A DNA stretch of 64,000 nucleotides from Chloroflexi bacterium HGW-Chloroflexi-10 (GCA_002840755.1 PHBZ01000003.1:71287-135286), one strand, 5' to 3'. Counted from the stretch's first letter, positions 43,423-52,493 are shown. Numbers and translations: made by a program. The notes: generated from the sequence alone by a model not told the origin.

Positions 43423-44004
43423 ATGGGCAGGATGAAGAAAATCCAAGTCAATCCACGTATTCTGGAAAGCGCCCCTATGCAGCGCTGCCGCCTGAATCAA
43501 TGCCGCGCAGCCTGCTGCTTGTATGGAGTATGGATTGATCGGTTAGAATGGGAAAATATTCTCAATCATAGAGAAATTGTGCAGCAATATATGCCTGCGC
43601 TAGCCGGCGGGGCAGAAACCTGGTTTGAAGAATCCTGGGAGGATGACCCTTTTACTGAAAGCGGGCAGGTTATTCACAGCCTGGTTGTAAAAGCCAAACG
43701 CCATTATGGGGGCACAGCCTGTGTTTTCCTGCGGAGGGATCATAAATGTGCTTTGCAGGTAGCCAGCGTTGCTTTAGGGGAACATCCCTGGTTTCTGAAG
43801 CCATTTTATTGCATTTTACACCCATTGGACCTGGACGAAGAAGGGCACATCACCCTGGATGAGACGGAAGTGTTGTTATCTGAGGAAGGTAGTTGCCTGC
43901 GTTCGACAGAAGATATGATCCCTTTGTGGGAGACGTTTGAAGAAGAATTAAGATATTTCTTGGGCGATGAAGCCTATGATTTAGGGAAAAAAAGTAATGG
44001 GTAA
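43423..44004 (+). CDS. Cysteine-rich DUF3109-like protein (YkgJ-type metal-binding)
   Basis: 193 residues from ATG 43423; ATG 43432 (MKKIQVN) is an alternative. The N-terminal CRLNQCRAACCLYG and the later CVFLRRDHKCALQ and LKPFYCILHPLDLDEEG match the layout of DUF3109, in which clustered cysteines are predicted to bind a metal or iron-sulfur cluster. Seven or so cysteines are at family positions. The function of the family is unknown. It lies back to back with the DUF692-like gene (stops facing, 21 bases apart), next to a PPTase gene. Confidence 0.75.
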   Translation: MGRMKKIQVNPRILESAPMQRCRLNQCRAACCLYGVWIDRLEWENILNHREIVQQYMPALAGGAETWFEESWEDDPFTESGQVIHSLVVKAKRHYGGTACVFLRRDHKCALQVASVALGEHPWFLKPFYCILHPLDLDEEGHITLDETEVLLSEEGSCLRSTEDMIPLWETFEEELRYFLGDEAYDLGKKSNG

Positions 44005-44025
44005 TACGGGGAATCAGGAGAAAAA

Positions 44026-44814
44026 TCAGTGTTTGATTGCTGCAGAAAGTTGCTGAAGTTGGGTTTGTAGAGACTCTGCATTATAGTAATACTCCAGGGT
44101 GATCAATTCCGGATTGGTGTATTGCAGAACCCAATTTAAGCAATCCAAATCCTCGGATTGGATGGATTGGTGAGCATCGTACAAAAAACCATCACGTGGT
44201 CGTAACCCACTGATGTGGATTTCGCGGGTGCGCTCCAATAAGAGCGACTGACAATACGCTTCAAAACTGATTTTTCTGGCGAAAGCATTGATCCTGGCAT
44301 GCGGGATATCTAACAACAGGCTGCAACCAGTCTCTTCAAGGATTCGACAGACAGTGACAGAATCGCTTACCAGAAGATCCTTAGGCGATGAGGCCGGCAT
44401 AAATTCAAGCAAAAAGGGGAGAGCATACATGGATTGAAGCCGTTTGATTTTGCGGATGAATGTTGTGATCCTTTGCGGGTTGGGACGCGTAGGAAAATGA
44501 ATGCCTAACCGCCGTTCCAACCAGACCATCCAGACCGGTTTTAAAGAAATATGGAGTGATATCCAGGGAGTTTGGGTAATGCTGAGGTAGGTCTCAAACT
44601 GCCGTGTTTTACCCGGATGCCAGGGTATGGTGCGGATCATGGATCCAGGATGGAAATAAGGGGAATATTGGTTCAGTTTGCGCATGGCCGCTAGAACCTG
44701 ACTGGGTGTGTGGTATGGGCCATACTCCACGGCCTGAATCGTTGGCGGGGAGCCTGAATCGATCAGGTTTTGCAATGCCTGGGAATATCCAGTAGCCAGA
44801 TAGGGATAGTTCAT
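44026..44814 (-). CDS. Divergent DUF692 (MNIO-type) TIM-barrel protein
   Basis: 262 residues. Conserved-looking positions for a metal-binding TIM barrel are in order: VEYGPYHTP, TPWISLHISL, FLLEFMPAS, LLLDIPHARINA, TREIHISGLRPRDGF with the following DAHQS, and ELITLEYYYN. This pattern of His, Glu, Asp, His, Asp-His and Glu near strand ends is that of DUF692, the multinuclear non-heme iron-dependent oxidases that modify cysteines in RiPP precursors, but spacing is shorter than usual. No RiPP precursor or partner protein (DUF2063-like) is seen nearby. Related xylose isomerase-like barrels are an alternative. The ATG at 44814 has no obvious strong ribosome binding site. Confidence 0.6.
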   Translation of the reverse strand: MNYPYLATGYSQALQNLIDSGSPPTIQAVEYGPYHTPSQVLAAMRKLNQYSPYFHPGSMIRTIPWHPGKTRQFETYLSITQTPWISLHISLKPVWMVWLERRLGIHFPTRPNPQRITTFIRKIKRLQSMYALPFLLEFMPASSPKDLLVSDSVTVCRILEETGCSLLLDIPHARINAFARKISFEAYCQSLLLERTREIHISGLRPRDGFLYDAHQSIQSEDLDCLNWVLQYTNPELITLEYYYNAESLQTQLQQLSAAIKH

Positions 44815-44947
44815 GGTTGGTATTATATGTTAAAGGGATTCGGAAGAAAAGTATTTCTGAATATCATAATGTATAATACAATATAGTTTAAGGATGAAAT
44901 ATTACGATAGAAAATCGAAATAAGATGTTTTTCAAAAAAGGGGTTGA

Positions 44948-45691
44948 ATGGATTCAAGTCTGAATGTTGAGTCATTTGTGAATCTACAGGGTGGAGATGT
45001 GCATATCTGGTTTATTGATGTTAAACAAATCAGGGTGCAGGAGCATATTCTTTCCAGTCAAGAAAGAGAATGGATTAAGTCATTAAATTTCGAAAATGAA
45101 CGGAAGTGTTATGCGGCTGCGCATTTTTCTATTCGTATCCTTCTGGGAAATTATTTAAACCAACCGCCACAAAAAATTGATTTTGTCGTTGGACCAAATG
45201 GGAAACCGAGGATTGCCGGGCAAAACGATGGTGAAGGGATTAATTTTAATATTTCACACAGCCAGCATTATGTTTTACTTGCAATTTCCAGAGATCGGTT
45301 TATTGGAGCCGATTTAGAAAAAATCCGTACCTTTCCTGAGATGGAATTGATTGTGGAGCGCTTTTTTTCGGAAAAAGAGAAGCAGGATTGGCAAATAGTC
45401 CCAAATGAAAGACGCCTGGATGTTTTTTATTCGGTCTGGACAAGAAAAGAAGCTTATATGAAAGCGCACGGAGAAGGTCTACGGGTGAATATGACACGTT
45501 TTAGTGTGACTTTTTTACCAGATTCTCAAACGGAAATTCTGGACGTGCATAGGGGTGAAGGTGCTGGCTGGAAATTGATTGTACCGGACGCACCCAGAGG
45601 GTATTGCGCTGCTGTAGCTGTGAATAACCCGGTTGGCCTGGTGCGCTTCTTTAACGATTTGCCACCAGGGGAACCGATGTTTTTTGGTTAA
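44948..45691 (+). CDS. 4'-phosphopantetheinyl transferase, Sfp type
   Basis: 247 residues. The Sfp-type signature is complete: KIDFVVGPNGKPRI in the N-half, FNISHSQHYVLLAI, the magnesium aspartate in IGADLEKIR and the WTRKEAYMKAHGEGL helix (about residues 172-186). It transfers the phosphopantetheine arm of CoA to a serine of carrier proteins. The two-domain length (about 240) fits Sfp rather than AcpS, so it may serve secondary-metabolite or fatty-acid carrier proteins. The gene and its leader are AT-rich against neighbours. AAAAAGGGGTTG precedes the ATG at 44948. No carrier or synthetase gene is in the window. Confidence 0.92.
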   Translation: MDSSLNVESFVNLQGGDVHIWFIDVKQIRVQEHILSSQEREWIKSLNFENERKCYAAAHFSIRILLGNYLNQPPQKIDFVVGPNGKPRIAGQNDGEGINFNISHSQHYVLLAISRDRFIGADLEKIRTFPEMELIVERFFSEKEKQDWQIVPNERRLDVFYSVWTRKEAYMKAHGEGLRVNMTRFSVTFLPDSQTEILDVHRGEGAGWKLIVPDAPRGYCAAVAVNNPVGLVRFFNDLPPGEPMFFG

Positions 45692-45706
45692 TTCAGGAAT
45701 GTGGTT

Positions 45707-47806
45707 TTACTTTACCTGCCAGGCAGGTTGAATTTCGGCTATAGTTTCACTGTTTGTAAGGTTGGTAAGCTGCTGGCCTTGTATGTCCATAACGTAGATT
45801 TCCTGGTTGCCGTCGCGATTGGATTGAAAGAGAAGCCAGGCTGAATCGGATGACCAGGCTGGATAAGAGTCGAAGGTAGAGTTGGTCAGACGTTTGATTT
45901 CCAACCCGTAAGAAGCGATACGGGTAAGGAAAACATCCTGCGTACGACCTTCCACACGCGTATAAGCCAACCATTCTCCGTTGGGAGACCAGGATGGATC
46001 GGTAAAGTATTTTAAACGACCGAACATCAGGTCCTGGTTGGCGTCCACAAAATCATTCTGTGGGTCGCGTACCCATAGATAGCGCAAATCATTCGATGGT
46101 AACACATAGACGAGTTTGTCCATACGGGGGGACCATTCCGGTGCGTATTCCTGGCGGTCGGTACTTAACCGGCGTAAGCCGCTGCCGTCCGGATGAACTA
46201 GCATGATTTGCAGGATACCGTCGGCACGGCTATTGGTGGTGAAAGCTATCCACTTTCCATCAGGTGACCAGGCAGCCTCGGTTTCATCACCCGGAATGGT
46301 AAGAATGTTTCGTTGGTTTTGACCGTCAGCGTCCATGACCCAAAGATCCAGCTTGTTTTCTGTATCGCCGCTATCGGCTGAAAAAACAATTTGGCTGCCA
46401 TCCGGTGACCAGGTCGGGTAATATTTATTGCCGGGGTTGTTGGTCAGTTGAGATTTATCTGCCGCGATTAGTTCACCGGCTGCACTTTTATAAACGCGCA
46501 TGCTCCAAATCTGGAAAGTGCTGCCATCGGCTTCATTGCTCGCAAAAGCTGCCAGACCACCGCGTCCAATACTTTCCAGAACCGGGGTGGCGGTACTGGT
46601 TATTTCGGGAGTAAATGTTACGGTTGCTGTAGGCTCTGGGGTATCCGTTTCGGTGGGGGCCTGGGTAGAGGTGAGAGAAGGCTGAGCGGTTTGAGTGGGT
46701 AGGGCACCTAGTGTGAGGGTAACGCTCAGGGCAACATCGGCGGTTGGGGATTGGATAGGCGTTTGAGGTGTAAGCAATCGACTGAATAAGAACCAACTTC
46801 CGCCAGCCAACACAACAAGGGCTATTAAAATAACAGGAATTAACCACAATACTCGTTTTTTGGGTTGAACAGGGACAGGTAATGAAGACATTATAGGCGG
46901 TGGGTTGGTGTTGCCAACCCGGGTCGCGTCCTGAGAGACAAACGGTTGAATAGTTGGCAATACGGTTTTGGCAGGCTGAACCGGGGATAGTCTTTCCTTA
47001 GCTACGGTAGGTGTGCCAAGTGCATCCATGAATTCGGCCACGCTGGAATATCGATCTTCTGGTTTGATGGACATGGCGCGTTCAATAGCCCGCTGTACCG
47101 GTACAGGGACAGTAGGGTTAAGCAAATGGATAGGGGTTAATACTGCCTGGCCAAGCAGCCTTTCAACGGCATCCACCGGTTTCTGGTTAGTGAGCAGATT
47201 ATATAAGGTAGCCGCAAAACCAAACTGGTCCGAAAAATGACCAGTACGGGCAGTACCGTATTGCTCCGGAGGCGAATAACCCGGGGTGAGGCCGCGTGCA
47301 CCGGTGGATGTTTCCTGGGTGAGATCGGTGGATTTGGCAATACCAAAATCCACCAGCATGGCCTGACCGCGCGGGGTGATCTTAATATTTGCCGGTTTAA
47401 TATCACGGTGAATAACGGGTGGTTCCTGGGAGTGCAGGTAAATCAAGGCGTTGCCCAATTGGTGTGCCCAGGAAAGCACCTGATCTATGGATTGCATGCC
47501 GTCGCTGCTGACGATGCTGCCCAGGTCATCACCGGGCACAAAATCCATCACCAAAAACTGGTTTTCTTCGATGACAAAATAATCAATTACGCGAGGTAAA
47601 TTGGGATGGCGCAATGCAGCCAGCAGGCGGGCCTCCTGGATAAATTGGTCGCGTCCTTCGGGGCGCGGGTTCTGATTTATCTTTACTGCTACTTTTGTGT
47701 CCAGTACGGTATCATGCGCAAGATAAACTGCACCCATTCCACCTTTGCCCAATTGTTTCTCGATACGATATCTGTCACGTAACAGGGTATTCGGATGCAA
47801 TTCCAT
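45707..47806 (-). CDS. Membrane Ser/Thr protein kinase with C-terminal TolB-like (PD40) beta-propeller
   Basis: 699 residues. Kinase domain 1-270: LGKGGMGAVYLAHD glycine loop, VAVKINQNP with the lysine, HRDIKPANIKI catalytic loop and DFGIAKSTD; activation loop GYSPPEQYG. One membrane segment at about 325-345 (VLWLIPVILIALVVLAGG). A Thr/Pro-rich linker (about 365-410, TETDTPEPTATVTFTPEI) leads to an extracytoplasmic propeller of PD40/WD40-like repeats (YYPTWSPDGSQIVFSADSGD, EAAWSPDGKWIAFTTN, YPAWSSDSAWLLFQSN). PASTA domains are absent. The extracellular part may sense a ligand or wall component. Start ATG 47806. Confidence 0.93.
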   Translation of the reverse strand: MELHPNTLLRDRYRIEKQLGKGGMGAVYLAHDTVLDTKVAVKINQNPRPEGRDQFIQEARLLAALRHPNLPRVIDYFVIEENQFLVMDFVPGDDLGSIVSSDGMQSIDQVLSWAHQLGNALIYLHSQEPPVIHRDIKPANIKITPRGQAMLVDFGIAKSTDLTQETSTGARGLTPGYSPPEQYGTARTGHFSDQFGFAATLYNLLTNQKPVDAVERLLGQAVLTPIHLLNPTVPVPVQRAIERAMSIKPEDRYSSVAEFMDALGTPTVAKERLSPVQPAKTVLPTIQPFVSQDATRVGNTNPPPIMSSLPVPVQPKKRVLWLIPVILIALVVLAGGSWFLFSRLLTPQTPIQSPTADVALSVTLTLGALPTQTAQPSLTSTQAPTETDTPEPTATVTFTPEITSTATPVLESIGRGGLAAFASNEADGSTFQIWSMRVYKSAAGELIAADKSQLTNNPGNKYYPTWSPDGSQIVFSADSGDTENKLDLWVMDADGQNQRNILTIPGDETEAAWSPDGKWIAFTTNSRADGILQIMLVHPDGSGLRRLSTDRQEYAPEWSPRMDKLVYVLPSNDLRYLWVRDPQNDFVDANQDLMFGRLKYFTDPSWSPNGEWLAYTRVEGRTQDVFLTRIASYGLEIKRLTNSTFDSYPAWSSDSAWLLFQSNRDGNQEIYVMDIQGQQLTNLTNSETIAEIQPAWQVK

Positions 47807-47902
47807 AGAAATACAGCTCCTGGATTTGGAATGATAATGGAATAAGTGTATGACAAAAAAGAAGAATTTGCAAATTTTCTACGTGAAATCTCTATCAAAT
47901 GG

Positions 47903-47931
47903 TTGACGCACCTGATTGACCGTGTTAGAAT
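47903..47931 (+). promoter_or_regulatory. Promoter of the tRNA-Lys gene
   Basis: TTGACG (47903-47908), 17-base spacer, TAGAAT (47926-47931), 15 bases before the tRNA 5' end. Confidence 0.65.
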
Positions 47932-47945
47932 AACGGTCGTTCTGA

Positions 47946-48017
47946 GGGCGCGTAGCTCAATGGTAGAGCAGTGGCCTTTTAAGCCATTGGTTAAGGGTTC
48001 GAGCCCCTTCGCGCTCA
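47946..48017 (+). tRNA. tRNA-Lys (anticodon TTT)
   Basis: A full cloverleaf folds: acceptor stem GGGCGCG with CGCGCTC (one G-T pair), D-arm GCTCAATGGTAGAGC, anticodon stem GTGGC/GCCAT with loop CTTTTAA giving anticodon TTT, and T-arm AAGGGTTCGAGCCCCTT. The discriminator base is A. The 3' CCA is not encoded. An intrinsic terminator follows 9 bases later. Confidence 0.97.
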
Positions 48018-48025
48018 CTCCGTCA

Positions 48026-48053
48026 AAATCTCCGGTTTTCCGGAGATTTTTTA
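48026..48053 (+). terminator. Intrinsic terminator after tRNA-Lys
   Basis: AATCTCCGG (48027-48035), loop TTTT, CCGGAGATT (48040-48048) followed by T's (TTTTTTATT overall). A textbook Rho-independent terminator. Confidence 0.9.
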
Positions 48054-48099
48054 TTGGGATAATTGGGACTAAATGAGTTTGGATAAGGGTGGAATCGAG

Positions 48100-48665
48100 T
48101 TACCAGACCATCCACCACCATTGGTAATAGGCTTTAACAATTTGCATGGTGATCCATTCCACGGCGGTCTCGGAGCCTGAGTTGATCATGATTACAATTG
48201 CCAGGTCGGAATCGGGGATGATGACGGAGCGGCAGTAAAAGGTTCCGGCGGAGCCATCCATAGCGGCATAGGAGTGCCCGAGCATTTGATCGCTGTAAAC
48301 GCCATACGAAAAGGATTTATGACTGAAGCTGATAGTTTGATAAGTTTGCGCTGACAAAAAATTATCTTCACCACGCAAGCCACGCAGCATCATCTGTGTA
48401 AGAGCGGTCCAATCGGTTGGGCGCATGCTGAGATCACCGGCCGGCATGATCAATGGATTCAGTGCATACGGATAGTCCGGACCGAACGCTTCCAGACCCT
48501 TACCAGTAAAGTCGGCGTGACCCCAGGGTTGGTTTTCAGCAAAGGTATTGGGCCAACCGATATGATAAGAAAGCCCCAATTCTTCCACCAGCACTTCATT
48601 CAGCAGGGTTTCATACGTTTTTCCGGTCGCTCTTATTAGCATATAGGCTGCCAGGCTGGTCGCTT
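48100..48665 (-). pseudogene. 5'-truncated serine hydrolase (beta-lactamase/penicillin-binding class C-like)
   Basis: The frame covers about the last 180-190 residues of a class C beta-lactamase-related hydrolase: YMLIRATGKTYETLLNEVLV corresponds to the Y-x-N/ATGK region and GTFYCRSVIIPDSDLAIVIM to the C-terminal strands. The N-terminal half with the SxxK nucleophile is missing. The coding frame continues in the same sense upstream of the first ATG (48642) as EATSLAAY, then runs out at about 48665-48690, where a rightward gene fragment starts. It therefore lost its 5' end rather than being a complete short gene. No start codon or ribosome binding site is evident. Confidence 0.75.
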
Positions 48666-49213
48666 CCCTGGAACCACAAAAAGAGGAAGTGAAAGAAAAA
48701 ATCCGAGAACTTGAAACTATTTGTTTACAGATTGAGGCAGTGCAATCAACCTATATGGCTTCTATTGATAGCCTGAAAAATGGAAACGTATATCTGAAGA
48801 AAATTGCAGAACGCAAAATTGTCTCACTACCATTTGATATTTCTGTAAGCGAAGATGCGGCTGCGCGTATGTATGACACGGTAATAGACATGGTTCAAGA
48901 GGGCGGCTGGATCAATACATACCAGACCGGGATATTGTTCCGTACAGAAGCTGATAGCTTTTTGCCGGACAGGTATTTTATTGCAGTGCGGATGGCAGAT
49001 GACGCTCAGAACGTTAATGTGCAAATGATTGCAGGCGGCCAATTTGTATGTGTCAATTACTCCGAGAGAACGATTCATGAGCAGCAGGCAAAACTGAATC
49101 AATATTTTGAACAAAACGGAAAAATGCCGAAAATCCTCGTGCAGGTGGATTTATTGACTGACATATTTGAAAAGGGAGAAGCCAAATTTGAACTTCAAGT
49201 ACTCATTGATTGA
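48665..49213 (+). pseudogene. MerR-family regulator lacking its DNA-binding domain (effector domain only)
   Basis: The open frame starts abruptly in the linker helix (VKEKIRELETICLQIEAVQS) and continues into a BmrR/GyrI-like effector-binding domain (VYLKKIAERKIVSLPFD, then about 120 residues). In MerR proteins this linker follows an N-terminal winged helix of about 75 residues; here it is absent, replaced by the truncated hydrolase fragment read in the opposite sense. A GTG at 48689 preceded by AGAGGAA could start a 174-residue protein, so a stand-alone ligand-binding protein is possible, but truncation is more likely. Frame is open to the stop at 49213 with no lesions. Confidence 0.65.
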
Positions 49214-49348
49214 GGATTGTTTTGAAATATTTTCAGAACCTCTTCAAGCATCGCATGTTACAATTATGCGGATTTTCTGATGTATGGACACCGGGTGGAA
49301 TTTGATTCGATCTGGTTTAAAAATTAATCCCAAAAGGTGAGGAATAGC

Positions 49349-51619
49349 ATGAATATTGAGTCAATTATCCAACAAATGACATTGGAAGAAAAAGCAGCTT
49401 TATGCACTGGAGCAGACGCGTGGACGACGACTGCGGTAGACCGCCTGGGTGTTCCTTCAATGCGGGTGGCCGATGGACCGCATGGCGTGCGCCGTCCAAA
49501 AGAAGCGCGTATGATGGAGCATGAAAGTTTCCCGGCTACCTGTTTTCCAACGGCATCCTGCCTGGCTTCCACCTGGAATACTTCACTGATTTATGAGATG
49601 GGTCAGGCGTTGGCACGTGAATGTATCTCACAGAATGTAGATGTCTTGTTGGGACCTGGAGCAAATATGAAACGTTCTCCTTTGGGCGGACGTAATTTTG
49701 AATACTTCTCCGAAGATCCTTATCTCGCTGGGGAGATGGCTACCAACTGGATCAATGGTGTTCAATCTATGGGGGTGGGGACTTCCTTAAAACATTTTGC
49801 TGTCAACAGTCAGGAGTATGAACGCTTTTGCATCAGTGCCGAGGTGGATGAACGCACCTTGCGGGAAATTTACCTGCCGGCTTTTGAAAAGGCTGTGGTG
49901 AATGCCAAACCCTGGTCAGTGATGTGTGCATACAATAAGGTGAATGGTATCTATTGTTCCGAACATACTCAATTACTGACCAAGATTCTCAAGCAGGAAT
50001 GGGGATTCGAAGGGTTGGTAGTATCAGATTGGGGTGCAGTGCATGATCGAGTCGCTTCGCTCAAAGGCGGGCTGGACCTGGAAATGCCGGGGCCGAAAGA
50101 CCCGCGGGTGCAGCAAGTAATTGAAGCGGTACAATGCGGCGAATTGCATATGGGCGTTGTAGATGAAGCCGTCCGCCGGATATTAAGAATTGTGGATATG
50201 GCCGCCCAGACAGAAAAGGGGGAGCCTTTTGATTTGGATATTCACCATGCTCTAGCGCGTAAGATTGCCGGAGAGGGTATCGTTTTATTGAAGAACAATG
50301 GTGTTTTGCCATTGCGTGATTCACAGCAGGTTGCTGTTATTGGACATGCTGCTCAGAAAGCGCATTTCCAGGGTGGCGGCAGTTCGCATATCAATCCCAC
50401 GCGCGTAGATATGCCCTTCCAGGAATTGCAGACAGCCGCCGAGGGTTGCGAATTTACTTATGCGCTTGGATACGGAGAAACTGAGGAAATTGATCCGGGT
50501 TTGATCGACCAGGCAGCCATTCTTGCACGCCAGTCCGACGTGGCCTTGTTGTACATTGCTTTACCGGATTCAAAGGAATCCGAAGGCTATGATCGCGCTG
50601 ATCTGGATCTTACCACTCAGCAGATAACGCTGATCAAAGCGGTAGCCGCGGTGCAGCCCAATACGGTGGTTATCATAAATAACGGCGCACCGGTGGTGAT
50701 GGGAGACTGGATTGATGACGTGGCCGCAGTATTGGAAGCCTGGATGATGGGGCAGGCCGGTGGTGGTGCCGTTGCAGATGTGTTGTTTGGAAAAGTTAAT
50801 CCCAGTGGTAAAGTAGCTGAGACATTTCCGAAAAAAATTGTGGATACTCCGGCGTATCTGAATTGGCCGGGGGGCAATGGTGAAGTTCGTTATGGCGAAG
50901 GAATTTTTATCGGGTATCGTTATTATGATAAAAAAGAAATGCCGGTCCAATTTCCCTTTGGTTATGGCTTGAGTTACACCACCTTTGCTTACAGTAATGC
51001 CCGAGTCTCCAATTCAGTTTTTAAAGATATTGAAGGTATAACCGTTTCTGTGGATGTGACCAATACGGGACAGGTGGCTGGAAAAGAAGTTGTGCAGGTT
51101 TATGTCAGTGATCCGCAGTCAGACCTTGTGCGTCCACTGAAAGAATTAAAAGGTTTCACCAAAGTGGAAATCCAACCTGGTGAGACAAAAACTGTTTCCA
51201 TTCCCCTCGATTTCCGCGCATTTGCTTATTACCATCCGAGTTACCGGCAATGGATTACCGAAGATGGGGATTTCAATATTTTGATCGCCGCTTCGGCTGC
51301 TGATATGCGCTTTGTATTGCCTGTGATGCTGCAATCCACAGTTGAAAAAGTCTGCATCCTTAGTATGGAATCAACCATCCGTGCCTGGTTGGATGATCCA
51401 CGCGGGCAAGCGGTAATCAGACCCTGGATGGCCGAAATAAAAAAACATATGAACATAATCCAAGAAGGAACAGATACGGAGTTCTCGACTGGAATTGATT
51501 TGCTGGGTTCTCTGGTGGATATGCCTTTGGTCAGTGTGCTGCATTGGCGTGATCAGGATTTGCCGGATACTCCAGAAAATGTAGTTGCTGATCTGCTTGA
51601 ACAGGTTCATTTACTGTAA
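49349..51619 (+). CDS. Glycoside hydrolase family 3 beta-glycosidase
   Basis: 756 residues from ATG 49349 (AAAAGGTGAGG upstream). GH3 N-domain: MTLEEKAALCTGADAW, VADGPHGVR, SLKHFAVNSQEYER and the nucleophile D227 in LVVSDWGAVHDR. GH3 C-domain: AGEGIVLLKNNGVLPL, QGGGSSHINP, and LPDSKESEGYDRADL. A fibronectin type III-like domain closes the core (VSVDVTNTGQVAGKEVVQVY, about 560-640), then about 100 further residues. No signal peptide, so it is cytoplasmic. The probable role is hydrolysis of beta-glucosides or related oligosaccharides. Monocistronic. Confidence 0.95.
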   Translation: MNIESIIQQMTLEEKAALCTGADAWTTTAVDRLGVPSMRVADGPHGVRRPKEARMMEHESFPATCFPTASCLASTWNTSLIYEMGQALARECISQNVDVLLGPGANMKRSPLGGRNFEYFSEDPYLAGEMATNWINGVQSMGVGTSLKHFAVNSQEYERFCISAEVDERTLREIYLPAFEKAVVNAKPWSVMCAYNKVNGIYCSEHTQLLTKILKQEWGFEGLVVSDWGAVHDRVASLKGGLDLEMPGPKDPRVQQVIEAVQCGELHMGVVDEAVRRILRIVDMAAQTEKGEPFDLDIHHALARKIAGEGIVLLKNNGVLPLRDSQQVAVIGHAAQKAHFQGGGSSHINPTRVDMPFQELQTAAEGCEFTYALGYGETEEIDPGLIDQAAILARQSDVALLYIALPDSKESEGYDRADLDLTTQQITLIKAVAAVQPNTVVIINNGAPVVMGDWIDDVAAVLEAWMMGQAGGGAVADVLFGKVNPSGKVAETFPKKIVDTPAYLNWPGGNGEVRYGEGIFIGYRYYDKKEMPVQFPFGYGLSYTTFAYSNARVSNSVFKDIEGITVSVDVTNTGQVAGKEVVQVYVSDPQSDLVRPLKELKGFTKVEIQPGETKTVSIPLDFRAFAYYHPSYRQWITEDGDFNILIAASAADMRFVLPVMLQSTVEKVCILSMESTIRAWLDDPRGQAVIRPWMAEIKKHMNIIQEGTDTEFSTGIDLLGSLVDMPLVSVLHWRDQDLPDTPENVVADLLEQVHLL

Positions 51620-51758
51620 GTAATTATATTGTGACTGTAAAAATCAAATAGTCTGAAAGCTATTAATTAGAAAATACAGACAAAATCAACAAAATTGTAA
51701 ATTACGCCACGTTGCTTAATCTGGCTGAACAGTTACATTCTTTAATTGAATTTTTACT

Positions 51759-51797
51759 AAAAGGTTTGGGGAGTATTTGAATCCTTAAACCTTTTTT
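51759..51797 (+). terminator. Possible terminator after the GH3 gene
   Basis: AAAAGGTTT (51759-51767) can pair with AAACCTTTT (51787-51795) around a long loop of 19 bases, and T's follow. It lies 140 bases after the GH3 stop and just before the small membrane protein gene, so it is only a moderate candidate. Confidence 0.4.
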
Positions 51798-51827
51798 GCT
51801 AAGATGAATTAATGAGAGGAATAAATT

Positions 51828-52073
51828 ATGGCAGCCAAAACACCGGGGAGCCGAAAAATCTCGCGACCAAACGAAAAAAATGACAAGCATTATTTGTTAA
51901 TTGTGATTGGGTTTCTGGTCCTGGTAGGCAGTGGAGTGATCTGGTTGGTTTTCGGCCCGAATGCGTTGATTTTGGCTCTGCCTGTGCTGCTGGGGGGGGC
52001 GTTGTTACTGTTGTTACCCTTTTACCTGATTCAGTTTCTGGGTTGGTTGGTTGCAAAATTTAATAAAGACTAA
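51828..52073 (+). CDS. Small two-helix membrane protein, unknown function
   Basis: 81 residues with GAGAGGAATAATT ahead of the ATG. A charged N-terminus of about 22 residues (SRKISRPNEKNDKH) is followed by two hydrophobic helices (about 23-41 and 48-72) connected by a short FGPNAL turn, and a basic end (KFNKD). The layout and length resemble many uncharacterised small inner membrane proteins; I do not recognise a family. It is immediately upstream of the trp promoter. Confidence 0.7.
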   Translation: MAAKTPGSRKISRPNEKNDKHYLLIVIGFLVLVGSGVIWLVFGPNALILALPVLLGGALLLLLPFYLIQFLGWLVAKFNKD

Positions 52074-52101
52074 TTTGTGCCGACAAGAATAATTTTGCTG
52101 C

Positions 52102-52130
52102 TTGACTTATGCTTCGGTTTTTGATATAAA
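52102..52130 (+). promoter_or_regulatory. Promoter of the trp operon
   Basis: TTGACT (52102-52107), 17-base spacer, TATAAA (52125-52130). The predicted start near 52137 is directly ahead of the T-box leader. Confidence 0.75.
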
Positions 52131-52144
52131 CTCTTCTAAGATCA

Positions 52145-52485
52145 TAAGGAAAAGCTGCGAAGAGAAAAAGTAGACACAGAAACAATGTTACAGAGAGCAG
52201 GGTATGATGAGAAGCCTGCATAAATGTCTGTGTTGAATGGTTCTCAGAGCTGCAAGGCGAAATACAGTGCGAGGCATTGCAGAGTAGCCTGTGCCGGAGT
52301 GCCACCGTTATCAGGGCTATAGGTATAACCAGAATCCACTGGCGTACCTGAATAAGTGAGGCTGGCTTCATTCCCCGTCGTTTCACCGACGGGGTTTTTG
52401 GTTAAAAAATGGATCAGTCTAAATTGGGTGGCACCGCGGGAAATCTCTCCCGTCCCATTACAAGGAGAAATTTTATTGTAATGGA
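52145..52485 (+). promoter_or_regulatory. Tryptophan-specific T-box leader of the trp operon
   Basis: Stem I folds with lower helix GAGAA (52162-52166)/TTCTC (52241-52245) and upper helix ACACAGA (52174-52180)/TCTGTGT (52227-52233). Between them is the S-turn (AGTA at 52169-52172 against GAA at 52235-52237) and then the specifier codon TGG (52238-52240), for tryptophan. A stem II/III region with ACCGTTATC follows. The T-box GGGTGGCACCGCGG has TGGC at 52429-52432, whose C fits the G73 discriminator of tRNA-Trp, and CGTCCC (52451-52456) closes the antiterminator. The competing hairpin CCATTACAA (52455-52463)/TTGTAATGG (52476-52484) takes bases from CGTCCC and from the ribosome binding site, and has no U-run. 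Confidence 0.93.
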
Positions 52486-52493
52486 GAATGGGC

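Noticed and set aside
43998-44025. Terminator between the DUF3109-like and DUF692-like genes
   Set aside because: The 21-base spacer has no stable inverted repeat.
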